From the NCBI GenBank assembly GCA_045645485.1, contig JAZRIX010000015.1, positions 1 to 57,229 on the forward strand: a stretch of DNA of 57,229 nt, in the 5' to 3' direction. Each line of letters begins with the position of its first letter. Position 1 is the stretch's first letter. Below, one piece after another: positions 23,247 through 31,995 of the stretch. The DNA is from SIG440 sp045645485. GTDB taxonomy: Bacteria > Bacillota > Clostridia > Monoglobales > Monoglobaceae. Made by a program: the position numbers and the translations under genes. The notes under the pieces are model-generated. The model searched no databases, had not been told where the DNA came from, and saw nothing but the letters and a program-made list of their open reading frames with translations.

Positions 23247-25581
23247 AAAAATTGAAATAGAAAATTTTGGAAAATTCTCAGGCTATACCCTTTCGCCAAA
23301 TTCCGGTTTCAACCTTGTTTTTGGTCAAAACGAAGCCGGCAAGACCACCCTTATGTCCTTTATAAAGCTTATGTTCTACGGCAACAGCAGCAGCAAGGGT
23401 CAGGACATTTCAAAAAATCTGAGAAAAAAATATACCCCTTGGAGCGGAGCACAGATGTCAGGTGCAATAGAGTTTGAATCAGACGGACAGTTACTCAGAC
23501 TGCATAAGGATTTCAAAAAAACATCGGCAACCGACAAAACAACCATTTTTAACCTTCAAACTGGTGAAAAACCGGACCTTCTGGCTGACAAAGAGGTTGG
23601 CGAACAGTTTTTGAATATGGACTTAGGAGAATTTGAGCGCAGTGTCTTCATAGAAGGCTTTGGAGGTTTCTCATCAGAAGCATCTGGTGACAGCCTTGCT
23701 ATGCGAATATCGAATCTCTCGGTTTCAGGAAACGAAAACTTCTCACAAAGCATAGTATCCCGACGGATTGGTGATGCACTTGAGGAGCTTGAATCAAAGC
23801 GCAAAACAAAGGGCTTATTGGTTGAAGAAAAATCCCGTTTTGAATCCCTTGTCTGTGCACTTGAGGAGCTGAACGAAAAAACAAAAGCTCAAGTCTCACT
23901 TTTATCTGAAATCACACAACTGAAAAACGAAATTTCTCAGCTCGAAGCAACTCTCGAAAACACAGAAGCAGCCATGAAAAAACAGGAAGCCAAAAAGGAG
24001 CTTCATCGTCTTGTTATGCTGTTCAAGAAACTGGAGGAAAGAGAAAATCTGGTTCTGAAAATCCGGGAAACGGGTTTTGACCCCAAAAAGCTCATTGAGT
24101 TTTTGAGTGAAGCAAAATCACTTTATCTTTCCATCCCGACATTGCCTGCAAACAGCTATACAGAAATTCCACGTGAAGATTATGACAAAGGCTGTGAAGC
24201 AAAAAAACAAATCGAAAGTCTTTCCCGCGACAAACAGCTTCTCCTGACAGAGCTCGCGTATGTCAATGAACGCATTTCGCTTTCCGATGCCGAATATTCC
24301 AAAAAACGCAGAAGAATAAACAATATCACAACGGCTGTTCTCGGCATTCTGAGCTGTGCAAGTGCTGTTGCTTTCTTCTTTAACAAATTTGCAGGAGCAT
24401 CAGGTCTCGTACTGACACTTCTTGTTGCGTTAATTTATATTTTTGCCAAAAAATCCGCAAAAGGTACTTCATCGCACAAAGAGGAAGTCATTTCTGCATA
24501 CAACAACATTTTGGAAAAGCTTTCTGTTTTCAATGAAAATCTTTTGAAGCTTCCCTTTTCAGAGATAGAAAAGCTTATTGAACAAAAACTTAAAAACTAT
24601 ACCGAAGAACTCAACGCAATACTCCTTCGGTACAGCTGTAAAAGCTTTGAAGACTTTGCTGACAAATTTGCCGAAAGTCTTGGTATAGACAGACTTCAAC
24701 ACTCTGCAAATACCGCAAAAGCAAATTTTACAAGCTATGTTTCAGAGTTTATAACAGTCTGCGACTTTACTCAAGCAGAAGCTGTTTTCAAGGAGGCTGA
24801 GCTTCTGTACTCCGACTATAAATCAATTAAAAACGAAATAGAACTCATTTCCGCTTCCAACGGCATATCATCCCCCGATATCACCGACATACGTTGCCGG
24901 ATAGATTCTTTGAAAAATTATACTTCTACGGCTGAAACAAAAAATTCTTCCGACACAGACCCTGCAGAAATAAAACAGCTGCTCTCTGTGAAACGACATA
25001 GTCTGGGAGAACTCCAAAGCCGTATAACCCTTCCCGACGTAAGCGAAAGTGACCTCAGATGCCGTATGGCAGAATCCGAAGAACGTATTTCTCAGTTGAC
25101 CAAACGGCAGGAGGCACTGACCCTTGCAAATGAAGTTATGGAATCCGCCATATCCGAAATGAACAAAGGTCTCGGTTCTCATCTGAACCGTCAAACCGGT
25201 GAATACCTAAAAATGATGTCAGACGGAAAATACGGCGATGTCCTTGTTTCACGGGAACTCAACGTTGAAGCAAGAAGTACACTGTCCGACGGTTTTCACG
25301 AGTGGAAATATCTCAGTGCAGGAGCTATTGACAGAGTTTATCTTGCACTTCGGCTTGCGGCAACAGATATAATTGCCTCAAAACACAATCCGCTTCCGCT
25401 GTTTCTGGATGATATTCTCACTCAGTATGATGACGAAAGCTGTCGCAATACTCTGAAATTTTTGAACGAATATTACAAAAACTCAGGTTCAGTTTCACAA
25501 ATAATCTTCTTCACCTGCCACCGCCACATTGCAGAAATGGCAAAGGAAGCCTTCCCCGAACTGACCGAAATCACCTTGTAG
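23236..25581 (+). CDS. yhaN: SMC-like AAA ATPase, YhaN type
   Basis: 781-residue partner of the nuclease. N-terminal Walker A GQNEAGKTT (residues 30-38) after the strand IKKIEIENFGKFSGY. Long charged coiled coils (about 180-290 and 415-640) flank a pair of hydrophobic helices near 360-405 (ITTAVLGILSCASAVAFFFN, ASGLVLTLLVALIYIFAKK). C-terminal Walker B LPLFLDDILTQYD and the D-loop HRHIA complete the ATPase. The internal membrane hairpin separates YhaN from true SbcC and suggests the complex sits at the membrane. ATG at 23236 with GAGAGG before it. Confidence 0.85.
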   Translation: MIIKKIEIENFGKFSGYTLSPNSGFNLVFGQNEAGKTTLMSFIKLMFYGNSSSKGQDISKNLRKKYTPWSGAQMSGAIEFESDGQLLRLHKDFKKTSATDKTTIFNLQTGEKPDLLADKEVGEQFLNMDLGEFERSVFIEGFGGFSSEASGDSLAMRISNLSVSGNENFSQSIVSRRIGDALEELESKRKTKGLLVEEKSRFESLVCALEELNEKTKAQVSLLSEITQLKNEISQLEATLENTEAAMKKQEAKKELHRLVMLFKKLEERENLVLKIRETGFDPKKLIEFLSEAKSLYLSIPTLPANSYTEIPREDYDKGCEAKKQIESLSRDKQLLLTELAYVNERISLSDAEYSKKRRRINNITTAVLGILSCASAVAFFFNKFAGASGLVLTLLVALIYIFAKKSAKGTSSHKEEVISAYNNILEKLSVFNENLLKLPFSEIEKLIEQKLKNYTEELNAILLRYSCKSFEDFADKFAESLGIDRLQHSANTAKANFTSYVSEFITVCDFTQAEAVFKEAELLYSDYKSIKNEIELISASNGISSPDITDIRCRIDSLKNYTSTAETKNSSDTDPAEIKQLLSVKRHSLGELQSRITLPDVSESDLRCRMAESEERISQLTKRQEALTLANEVMESAISEMNKGLGSHLNRQTGEYLKMMSDGKYGDVLVSRELNVEARSTLSDGFHEWKYLSAGAIDRVYLALRLAATDIIASKHNPLPLFLDDILTQYDDESCRNTLKFLNEYYKNSGSVSQIIFFTCHRHIAEMAKEAFPELTEITL

Positions 25582-25663
25582 CTTCGAACACGCTCGGTGC
25601 ATATAATAAAAAGTTCCTGCAAATTCTAATGTAAATCATAAATTCCGAAAGGCTGATGCTTTG

Positions 25664-26569
25664 ATGAGCAATGACTCACTTAAATTAATACCCATAACTC
25701 TTGAAACCAAACCCGTTCTGGATTCGTACTTCAAAAGAGGTTTTTTTCTTAACTCTGAGCTTACCTTTACAAATATGTTTATATGGCAAAATCCTTACAA
25801 TATACGTTATGCCGAAATTGAAGGTACTCTGTGTATATTTTCTCATTACCAAAACGAACCCGAAAGCGTAAATCTAACTACATTTTCGGGCGATGTCAAA
25901 AGTACGGTCAAAAGGCTTCTTGACTATTTTTCCGAAATAGACTCCCCGCCAATAATACGACTGTTCAGCAAAGATCAAAAGGCCCTACTGGACAATGCCT
26001 TTCCCAACACTTTCCGTTTTGAGAAAGACCGCAACTCCTTTGATTATGTATACAGAATTCCCGAGCTTATTTCCCTTACGGGCGGGAAGTACCACGCAAA
26101 ACGGAATCACATAAACAAATTCAAAAATCTCTACAACTTCGAATATCATACCATGACGCCGGATTACCGTGAGGAATGCAAGCAGATGTTTTACCGCTGG
26201 TGCGACAGCAAGCGCGATTCCCTCACAAACGCAGATGATCAGCTTGAAGCTGTAAGCCGTCTTCTTGACAACTGGGAGTATCTTGATATTGCAGGTGGCT
26301 GTATAACCGTAGACGGACAGCTTGTGGCGTTTTCCTTTGGTGAGGTGCTTTGCTACGCCAATTCCATTGTGGTAATTCACCTTGAACATGCAGATACCGA
26401 TTTTCAAGGTAGCTTTCCTATGATAAACCAACAATTTCTTGAACATCAGTGGTCAGATTTTAGCCTTGTAAACCGTGAGGAAGATATGGGAATTGAAGGA
26501 CTCCGAAAAGCAAAAAAATCTTATCACCCACTGTTTCTTACCGAGAAATACACAGCAACACTCAAATAA
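25664..26569 (+). CDS. DUF2156 (phosphatidylglycerol lysyltransferase C-domain-like) protein
   Basis: 301 residues, cytosolic, with the tandem GNAT-like fold of the DUF2156 family. Signature segments are ELTFTNMFIWQNPYNIRYAE at the N-terminus, LTGGKYHAKRNHINKFKN near residue 140, and a C-terminal INREEDMGIEGLRKAKKSYH-like motif (here VNREEDMGIEGLRKAKKSY). In MprF this domain adds Lys to phosphatidylglycerol using aminoacyl-tRNA. The stand-alone form lacks the membrane flippase, and its substrate is unknown. GAAAGG precedes ATG at 25664 by 11 bases; TTG at 25661 is an alternative. Confidence 0.8.
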   Translation: MSNDSLKLIPITLETKPVLDSYFKRGFFLNSELTFTNMFIWQNPYNIRYAEIEGTLCIFSHYQNEPESVNLTTFSGDVKSTVKRLLDYFSEIDSPPIIRLFSKDQKALLDNAFPNTFRFEKDRNSFDYVYRIPELISLTGGKYHAKRNHINKFKNLYNFEYHTMTPDYREECKQMFYRWCDSKRDSLTNADDQLEAVSRLLDNWEYLDIAGGCITVDGQLVAFSFGEVLCYANSIVVIHLEHADTDFQGSFPMINQQFLEHQWSDFSLVNREEDMGIEGLRKAKKSYHPLFLTEKYTATLK

Positions 26570-26587
26570 CCGTCATAAAACAGACAA

Positions 26588-26629
26588 CCTGTGTATATGA
26601 TATATCAAGGAAAATATATTCTACACAGG
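26588..26629 (+). promoter_or_regulatory. Inverted repeat reaching the bofA ribosome site
   Basis: CCTGTGTA at 26588-26595 pairs with TACACAGG at 26622-26629; inner arms GATATATC/AATATATT add stability. The 3' arm shares bases with the GGGAGGG ribosome site. Confidence 0.45.
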
Positions 26630-26641
26630 GAGGGTTGCAAA

Positions 26642-26908
26642 ATGGTGTTTGACACAATGTCAATATTTGCATATACAACGGGTCTCATACTGGTTTTCGT
26701 GATATGCAGAATTTTCATAAGACCCTTTGCACGGCTTTTCAAAATTATCTTCAACAGCATATGCGGAGGACTTGCTCTCGCCGCCTTTAACTACCTCGGG
26801 GCCTTTGCCGGAATATCGGTTATTATAAATCCCCTTTCCTCACTGATAGCAGGATTTCTTGGAATCCCCGGAGTAATCCTCGTCATTATTCTTCAATATA
26901 TTTTATAG
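26642..26908 (+). CDS. bofA: BofA-like pro-sigma-K processing inhibitor protein
   Basis: 88-residue membrane protein with two or three hydrophobic segments and the BofA hallmark at the C-terminus (NPLSSLIAGFLGIPGVILVI). In Bacillus, BofA holds the SpoIVFB protease inactive until the forespore signal arrives. Here it is evidence for a sporulating lineage. ATG at 26642 with GGGAGGG nine bases before it. A CCTGTGTA/TACACAGG inverted repeat (26588-26629) ends inside that ribosome site and could mask it. Confidence 0.8.
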   Translation: MVFDTMSIFAYTTGLILVFVICRIFIRPFARLFKIIFNSICGGLALAAFNYLGAFAGISVIINPLSSLIAGFLGIPGVILVIILQYIL

Positions 26909-26938
26909 AAAACAAGTTCTGGTTTTTTTACTACTGCT

Positions 26939-26964
26939 GTCATGTTGAGCTCGTCGAAACATCT
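26939..26964. repeat. Copy 1 of the GTCATnnTGAgC dispersed repeat
   Basis: GTCATGTTGAGCTCGTCGAAACATCT-type segment (quoted in two parts: GTCATGTTGAGC, TCGTCGAAACATCT) between bofA and the terminator. Two relatives occur at 28105 and 37136. Confidence 0.55.
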
Positions 26965-27001
26965 TAGCGGTAGCAAACATAACATTTCACCATTGACCAA
27001 C

Positions 27002-27063
27002 AAAACAGCGTAAATACCTCACTGTCCAATCAGCCAGCAGTGATAATATTTACGCTGTTTTTG
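27002..27063. terminator. Bidirectional terminator between bofA and the epimerase gene
   Basis: AAAACAGCGTAAATA at 27002 pairs with TATTTACGCTGTTTT ending about 27062, with T/A runs on both sides; the loop is about 30 bases. It serves bofA (rightward) and the leftward DUF4432 gene, whose stop is 14 bases away. Confidence 0.75.
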
Positions 27064-27076
27064 TTAGCATATTAAA

Positions 27077-28048
27077 TTATTCGCATTCACCAAAAGAAAA
27101 CTTTATTTTCATTGTTTTAGCTTCTCCCGGCCTCAAAAATTTGAGAATACCTTTTTCTCTCATAACATCTCTTCCGTCAGGATAACAGTTAGCAGGCTCA
27201 AGACCCAGTACATATTCATATTCACCCATCATTTTCCATTCGGTAAAGCAATCCAGATTTTCTCTGTCAAAAGTCATACAAAGCTTTGTGTTTATATCAG
27301 GATTTTTAAGAACTACTGTCGGTTCCCCGTCAAAAGAATGGTAATAACACTGCTCAACAAAATTATCGGCAGGAACCAGCATTTTGTCCCATGTATCCAG
27401 ATCCTGTGCCGCATATTCGTCTCTGGGGATTACTTCCTTTGAAGAAATCTCAAGAATTGACTTTTCACTGAGCAACGGATATCCCATATTGCAATGATAC
27501 ATAATCATAAAGGGAGTTTCACGACAGCCTGTGTTTTTCACCGTATCTGTAATTTCAAGGGTGTTTTCCTTCAATCCGCAACGGTATTCTCTTTCTAGCA
27601 AAAACTGATTACCGCCAAGAGCTGCATCACGCATAACCGCCTTTATGATTATGTAATCTTCGTCTACCGTATAGCTATGCTGCTCACTGGGCACATGAGA
27701 AATATTACCGTGAAGAGGCAATGCTTCACCATTATCAGAACAAGGATTTCCCACAGCCGCAAGACCGCAGGTGGTAATAAATCCTGCAGTAAAGGACTTC
27801 AAAAAACCTAATCCCTCATTATCATAATATTGAGGTCCCACCATACCGCAGGGCGAAACGTATGCCATACTGTTTCCCTTGAAGAACAGATATGGAATAT
27901 CCGCACACCTGTCCAGCGAAACCGTAAAATCAAGACCTATTCCGTTGCGAACCTCAAGAAGTCTCATTCCGTCAGCCTTTCCGCCAACCATTTTTGTCTC
28001 ACGCACTCCGCATATCTGCGAAGGATGTCCTATGTATTTGTTATTCAT
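27077..28048 (-). CDS. Aldose 1-epimerase-like protein, DUF4432
   Basis: 323 residues with the galactose-mutarotase beta-supersandwich of the DUF4432 family. Signature parts: the N-terminal RNGIGLDFTVSLDRCADIPY, PLHGNISHVPS with the likely catalytic His, MIMYHCNMGYPLL with a second His, and LGLEPANCYPDGR with the catalytic Glu near the end. It probably interconverts sugar anomers, substrate unknown. GGAGG precedes ATG. No sugar transporter or kinase gene is adjacent, so the context does not identify the sugar. Confidence 0.8.
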   Translation of the reverse strand: MNNKYIGHPSQICGVRETKMVGGKADGMRLLEVRNGIGLDFTVSLDRCADIPYLFFKGNSMAYVSPCGMVGPQYYDNEGLGFLKSFTAGFITTCGLAAVGNPCSDNGEALPLHGNISHVPSEQHSYTVDEDYIIIKAVMRDAALGGNQFLLEREYRCGLKENTLEITDTVKNTGCRETPFMIMYHCNMGYPLLSEKSILEISSKEVIPRDEYAAQDLDTWDKMLVPADNFVEQCYYHSFDGEPTVVLKNPDINTKLCMTFDRENLDCFTEWKMMGEYEYVLGLEPANCYPDGRDVMREKGILKFLRPGEAKTMKIKFSFGECE

Positions 28049-28104
28049 TTCAAGCCTCCGTGTTTATAATTTATTTATGACAACGCATCAAACGACAGGA
28101 CGCC

Positions 28105-28131
28105 GTCATCCTGAACGTAGTCAAAGGATCT
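28105..28131. repeat. Copy 2 of the GTCATnnTGAgC dispersed repeat
   Basis: GTCATCCTGAACGTAGTC followed by AAAGGATCT, between the DUF4432 gene start and the yebC terminator; same consensus as the copies at 26939 and 37136. Confidence 0.55.
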
Positions 28132-28164
28132 TTCTCTGTCTGAGAAAACCCCTATTCCTTATGC

Positions 28165-28208
28165 AAAAAGCGGTCCGTGCTGTAAAAACAGCTGCAAACC
28201 GCCTTTTT
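28165..28208 (-). terminator. Terminator of yebC
   Basis: On the minus strand GCGGT..GCAGCTGT pairs with ACAGC..GACCGC, followed by TTTTT. Confidence 0.7.
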
Positions 28209-28218
28209 GTACCAACCA

Positions 28219-28965
28219 TTATTCTTCCTCGTCGCTATCTGGCATATCCCATGTGTGGTAAACGTTCTGAACGTCGTCGTTATCTTCAAGCATATCAATA
28301 AGCTTTTCAAGATTCTTTACTGCTTCGGGATCTGTTACCTCGGTGAGTGTCTGGGGAATGTAGCTGATTTCAGCCTGCTCAAATTCATAACCCTTTGCTT
28401 CCAAAGCTTCACGCACCTTGCTGAAGTCTTCAGGAACAGTAGTAACTTCATAGCATTCGTCTTCGGCGCTGAAGTCCTCTGCACCTGCATCCAGAGCATC
28501 CATCATAAGGGTATCTTCGTCAATAGAATCAGCCTTTGCAATTACAAGCTGACCCTTACGTTCAAACATGAAGCCTACGCTTCCCGTCTGACCAAGATTT
28601 CCTCCAAACTTGTCAAAGTAGTGACGCATATCACCTGCTGTTCTGTTTTTGTTATCGCTAAGGGTCTCTACCATAAAGGCAACACCGCTTGCACCGTAGC
28701 CTTCATATGTGAGTTCAAAATATTCTTTGTTGCTGTCTTCACCCGCTGCTTTTTTGATACTTCTCTGTATTGTATCATTGGGCATATTGTTTGCCTTTGC
28801 CTTTGCAATAGCATCTCGAAGCTTTGAGTTGCTGTCGGGGTCGGGTCCGCCTTCCTTAACCGCAACAACAAGCTCACGGCCTATTTTGGTAAAAAGCTTG
28901 CCTCTTTTTGCATCAAGTGCACCTTTCTTTCTTTTAATGGTTGCCCATTTGGAATGTCCTGACAT
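28219..28965 (-). CDS. yebC: YebC/PmpR (TACO1-type) protein
   Basis: 248 residues, the standard length. The N-terminus MSGHSKWATIKRKKGALDAK is the family signature. Then AVKEGGPDPDSNSKLRDAIA and the segments PNDTIQRSIKKAAG and TYEGYGASGVAFMVE follow. The family was long listed as a transcription regulator; recent work on YebC/TACO1 links it to translation through proline-rich stretches. GGAGG precedes ATG. It follows the SPFH/NfeD pair with a 50-base gap holding a weak GACACT/AGTGTC hairpin. Confidence 0.95.
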   Translation of the reverse strand: MSGHSKWATIKRKKGALDAKRGKLFTKIGRELVVAVKEGGPDPDSNSKLRDAIAKAKANNMPNDTIQRSIKKAAGEDSNKEYFELTYEGYGASGVAFMVETLSDNKNRTAGDMRHYFDKFGGNLGQTGSVGFMFERKGQLVIAKADSIDEDTLMMDALDAGAEDFSAEDECYEVTTVPEDFSKVREALEAKGYEFEQAEISYIPQTLTEVTDPEAVKNLEKLIDMLEDNDDVQNVYHTWDMPDSDEEE

Positions 28966-29016
28966 TTTGTTTTCCTCCTAATGTATCTTTTACTGACACT
29001 TACAGTGTCTCAAAAT

Positions 29017-29952
29017 CTATTTTTCTTCGTCCACAACGGACTTAAGTCCTGCCGCAAGACCTGCAAGGCCTTGAATCTCGGAAGGAATTATAATCTTTGT
29101 AGCTTTTCCGTCTGCCGCTTTCGCAAAGGCCTCAAGACTCTTTATTGTAAGAACGGACTCAATTGGAGCCGCATCATTGAGCATCTTCAGACCGTTTGCT
29201 GTAGCCTCCTGAACACTGAGAATAGCCTGAGCTTCACCTTCTGCAATACGTATTGCAGATTCTTTTTCAGCTTCTGCCCTGAGAATCTGTGATTCCTTTT
29301 CCGCCTCTGCTTTAAGAATGGCAGCCGCCTTTTCACCTTCTGCAACCAAAATTGCAGATTTCTTTTCACCTTCAGCCTTGAGAATAGCTTCACGTCTTTC
29401 ACGCTCCGCCTTCATCTGCTTTTCCATTGCCTCGCGGATACCGGCAGGCGGAATAATATTTTTCAATTCAACGCGGTTCACCTTGATTCCCCACGGGTCG
29501 GTGGCTTCGTCAAGAATGGCACGCATCTTTGTATTGATAACATCACGTGATGTCAAGCTCTCATCAAGCTCCATATCACCAATAATGTTTCTAAGCGTTG
29601 TGGCTGTCAGATTTTCAATCGCAGACATAGGAAGCTCCACGCCATATGCATACAGCTTTGGATCCGTAATCTGAAAATACACAACTGTATCAATCTGCAT
29701 TGTAACATTATCCTTTGTAATAACCGGCTGAGGAGCAAAATCAACAACCTGTTCTTTCAGTGTTACACGTTTTGCCACTCTGTCAAAAAAAGGTATCTTG
29801 AAGTGAATACCCGTTCCCCATGTTCCGCAATAAGCACCAAGACGCTCAATAACAAACGCATGCGCCTGAGGAACAATCTTCACGCATGAAGCAATGATTG
29901 AAATAACCAGAATTACCAAAACCCACAAAAAAATAACAATAGCTTGTGTCAT
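29017..29952 (-). CDS. SPFH/Band 7 (paraslipin-type) membrane protein
   Basis: 311 residues: an N-terminal membrane hairpin (IVIFLWVLVILVISIIASCV), then the Band 7 domain (AHAFVIERLGAYCGTWGTGI, VTMQIDTVVYFQITDP, LESLTSRD-type segment), then a helical Glu/Lys/Ala coiled coil with repeated AEGEK/AEAEKES motifs (residues 190-260). Such stomatin-like proteins form rings in membrane microdomains. It is followed-in-order by its usual partner NfeD upstream at 29972-30439; in this pairing NfeD anchors the SPFH ring. AAAGGAG precedes ATG. Confidence 0.9.
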   Translation of the reverse strand: MTQAIVIFLWVLVILVISIIASCVKIVPQAHAFVIERLGAYCGTWGTGIHFKIPFFDRVAKRVTLKEQVVDFAPQPVITKDNVTMQIDTVVYFQITDPKLYAYGVELPMSAIENLTATTLRNIIGDMELDESLTSRDVINTKMRAILDEATDPWGIKVNRVELKNIIPPAGIREAMEKQMKAERERREAILKAEGEKKSAILVAEGEKAAAILKAEAEKESQILRAEAEKESAIRIAEGEAQAILSVQEATANGLKMLNDAAPIESVLTIKSLEAFAKAADGKATKIIIPSEIQGLAGLAAGLKSVVDEEK

Positions 29953-29971
29953 ACAAAAAACTCCTTTTCAT

Positions 29972-30439
29972 TTAAATTTTCATTTCTGCAGGGATTTTAT
30001 CCGCACTGATTTTTGGAACAACAACCAGCCTAACCCCCTCAAGAGCAACAACAGTCACCCTGCTGTTTCTTTCAATTCTTTCACCGTCTGATGCCTTTGC
30101 AGACCACACCTGTCCCATCACTCTAACCTGACCGCAATTTTCAATGCTGTCAATATCCAGAAGAACAATACCCTCCTTGCCGATAAGCCTGTCCGCATTT
30201 GTCGCAACAATCTTTGCATTCACAAACTTTTTGGACAAAGGTCGGGTGGTCGCCAGCAAAACAGCCGATACCAATACAAAAAGTGTTATCTGAAGCACAA
30301 TGCCCCCGCCAAAAGCAGCCGCTATGGCAGACACAAGAGCACCAGCCGCAAACCAAACGGTCACAAGGCTGGGCGTAACAGCTTCGACAACACCCAGTAT
30401 AACAGCCAAACTCAACCAAAACAAAGAAATTTCTGTCAT
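29972..30439 (-). CDS. NfeD-family membrane protein
   Basis: 155 residues: three to four hydrophobic segments (FWLSLAVILGVVEAV, LVTVWFAAGALVSAIAAAF, IVLQITLFVLVSAVLLAT) and a C-terminal OB-fold beta domain (LIGKEGIVLLDIDSIENCGQ, GQVWSAKASDGERI, VVALEGVRLVV). This is the short NfeD1b type that pairs with the SPFH protein encoded 19 bases downstream. ATG at 30439 has AAAGGG ten bases before it. Confidence 0.88.
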   Translation of the reverse strand: MTEISLFWLSLAVILGVVEAVTPSLVTVWFAAGALVSAIAAAFGGGIVLQITLFVLVSAVLLATTRPLSKKFVNAKIVATNADRLIGKEGIVLLDIDSIENCGQVRVMGQVWSAKASDGERIERNSRVTVVALEGVRLVVVPKISADKIPAEMKI

Positions 30440-30506
30440 CCTTATCAAACCCTTTCAGAATTCAAATAAACAATGACACCTTCAAGCTCCGAAAAACAAA
30501 CGTTTT

Positions 30507-30959
30507 TCAATACGCCCTTTTATAGCCGCCGTTGCGTTTTCCCTCTGTGTTTCTTTTGAGGTCCTGAATCTTTTCTTCGCTATCCTGTTTGAATTTGAGG
30601 AGCTTGTCTTCAAAAGACATTTCCTCATTCTCTTTTTTCTTATGCGAGAACTCAAAAACTTCAGGTGCGCCTTTTATACCGCCGCTCCTTTTGGGCTTTT
30701 CACTGTTTTTCTTTTTGCTTTTTTCTTCAGCAGCTTTTTTTATGGACAAGCTGATTTTTCCGTTTTCATCAACAGAAATAACCTTTACCTTCACACTTTG
30801 TCCTGCCGAAAGATGCTTGTTGATGTCATCAACATATTCGGATGAAACCTCCGAAATATGTACAAGACCTGTTTTTCCGCCTTCGAGCTCAACGAACGCA
30901 CCAAAGGGCGCAATTCCCGTAACTTTCCCCCGAAGAATACTTCCTTCTTCAATTTGCAT
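30507..30959 (-). CDS. yabR: S1-domain RNA-binding protein, YabR-like
   Basis: 150 residues. Residues 1-72 are one S1 domain almost like YabR/general stress protein 13 (EEGSILRGKVTGIAPFGAFV, KTGLVHISEVSSEYV, GKISLSIKKA), and the rest is a charged Lys/Glu tail ending KRNGGYKRAY. It binds RNA or ribosomes, exact role unknown. ATG at 30959 fits the family start; an in-frame TTG at 30968 lies closer to the AGGAGG. It closes the yabP-yabQ-divIC-yabR cluster, an order shared with Bacillus. Confidence 0.85.
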   Translation of the reverse strand: MQIEEGSILRGKVTGIAPFGAFVELEGGKTGLVHISEVSSEYVDDINKHLSAGQSVKVKVISVDENGKISLSIKKAAEEKSKKKNSEKPKRSGGIKGAPEVFEFSHKKKENEEMSFEDKLLKFKQDSEEKIQDLKRNTEGKRNGGYKRAY

Positions 30960-31022
30960 AATTCTCAAAAATCCTCCTCGAAATGCCGCCCCGGCATTTG
31001 TAAATAAAATCCGTTCAAACGG

Positions 31023-31334
31023 CTATTCCTGGCTGATGTCCACAAATACTCTTTCGTTCGACTTAACATAATCAAGCTTTTCACGTGCCACACGTTCAAT
31101 ATATTCATCTGTACCAGTCTGTTCAAGCTCATCCTGAAGACGCTGTGTTTCACGCTGTGCTTCAGCAATTTTCTGATTATACTCTTTTTCAATTGCATCA
31201 CACTTTGAAAGATTTATCTGTTGATTTACAAAGATGCACGTAACATAAATACATACAAACAGAACCGCTCCGGCTTTCAATAAAGTCTTTACCGACAATG
31301 TCCGTTTTTTTCTGTTTCTTTTTCTATCAGACAC
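31023..31334 (-). CDS. divIC: Septum formation initiator, DivIC/FtsB-like
   Basis: 103-residue single-pass membrane protein: a basic cytosolic start (DRKRNRKKRTLSVKTLL), a transmembrane helix (AGAVLFVCIYVTCIFV), then an outside coiled coil (AIEKEYNQKIAEAQRETQRL) and the terminal EYIERVAREKLDYVKSNE motif. It works with FtsL and DivIB in the divisome. GTG at 31334 is preferred because GGTGGAG lies six bases before it. Between yabQ and yabR, as in Bacillus. Confidence 0.88.
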   Translation of the reverse strand: MSDRKRNRKKRTLSVKTLLKAGAVLFVCIYVTCIFVNQQINLSKCDAIEKEYNQKIAEAQRETQRLQDELEQTGTDEYIERVAREKLDYVKSNERVFVDISQE

Positions 31335-31474
31335 ATTCTTCTCCACCTTATAATAAAGTAGTTTTATTATATCTCAACAAGCGGACTTTGTCAACAAAAA
31401 AATAAGCATAAACAAAAATTTTTTCACACTCAGACATCATTTTATAATTTAAAGCAGAAAACCACGTGACAGTA

Positions 31475-31981
31475 CTATTTTCTGAATATATTCCCTGCAC
31501 TTTTCGCTCTGACAAAAATGCGATCTTTCCCTCTTTTTGCAATATGCTTGGTACGGCTGAACTGTTTTCTGGTATACCACATCACAATTGCGGCAGGTTT
31601 TTTAAAAATCCGAAGCACCAGCCGTACAGGAAAAAACAAAATCGAGATCAACTTTTTCAAAAATTTTATAATTCCGTTTACAACAACCGTACCTGCCGCA
31701 AGAAAGCGATTTCTTACCGTTATGCCGTAAAGACCCATGCCTCCGCCAAAACCCAGCACGCCGTGCCATCTCAGCTCACCGCTGTTTTTTATATAGGTAC
31801 CGCAAAAAAACATCAGCATTGCCGCAATTGCAAAAACAGCATCTTCTGCATTAACAAGCACGTCAGGTGTTTTTTTTATCCTGCGGCTGATTCTGAGCAG
31901 ATCGTACAAAAAAGCCGACAAAGCACCGATGCCCATACTCACCAGAAAAAAAACAGTCTCTGCAGGCACTGTATTATACAT
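31475..31981 (-). CDS. yabQ: Spore cortex biosynthesis protein YabQ
   Basis: 168 residues. The N-terminal half has four hydrophobic segments (ETVFFLVSMGIGALSAFLYD, AVFAIAAMLMFFCG, and shorter ones near 85-125), the C-terminal half is strongly basic. The start pattern (membrane helix then LYDLLRISRRIKKT) matches YabQ, needed for cortex formation under sigma-E. ATG at 31981 has AAGGTG six bases before it; earlier GTG and ATG codons in frame are possible. It follows yabP with a short overlap region. Confidence 0.8.
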   Translation of the reverse strand: MYNTVPAETVFFLVSMGIGALSAFLYDLLRISRRIKKTPDVLVNAEDAVFAIAAMLMFFCGTYIKNSGELRWHGVLGFGGGMGLYGITVRNRFLAAGTVVVNGIIKFLKKLISILFFPVRLVLRIFKKPAAIVMWYTRKQFSRTKHIAKRGKDRIFVRAKSAGNIFRK

Positions 31982-31995
31982 TCCCATCACCTTTT

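Noticed and set aside
23236..25581. True SbcC/Rad50
   Set aside because: No zinc-hook CxxC in the coils; instead a membrane hairpin, which fits the YhaN type.
28207..28827. 206-codon open frame opposite yebC
   Set aside because: Antisense shadow of the strongly conserved YebC protein.
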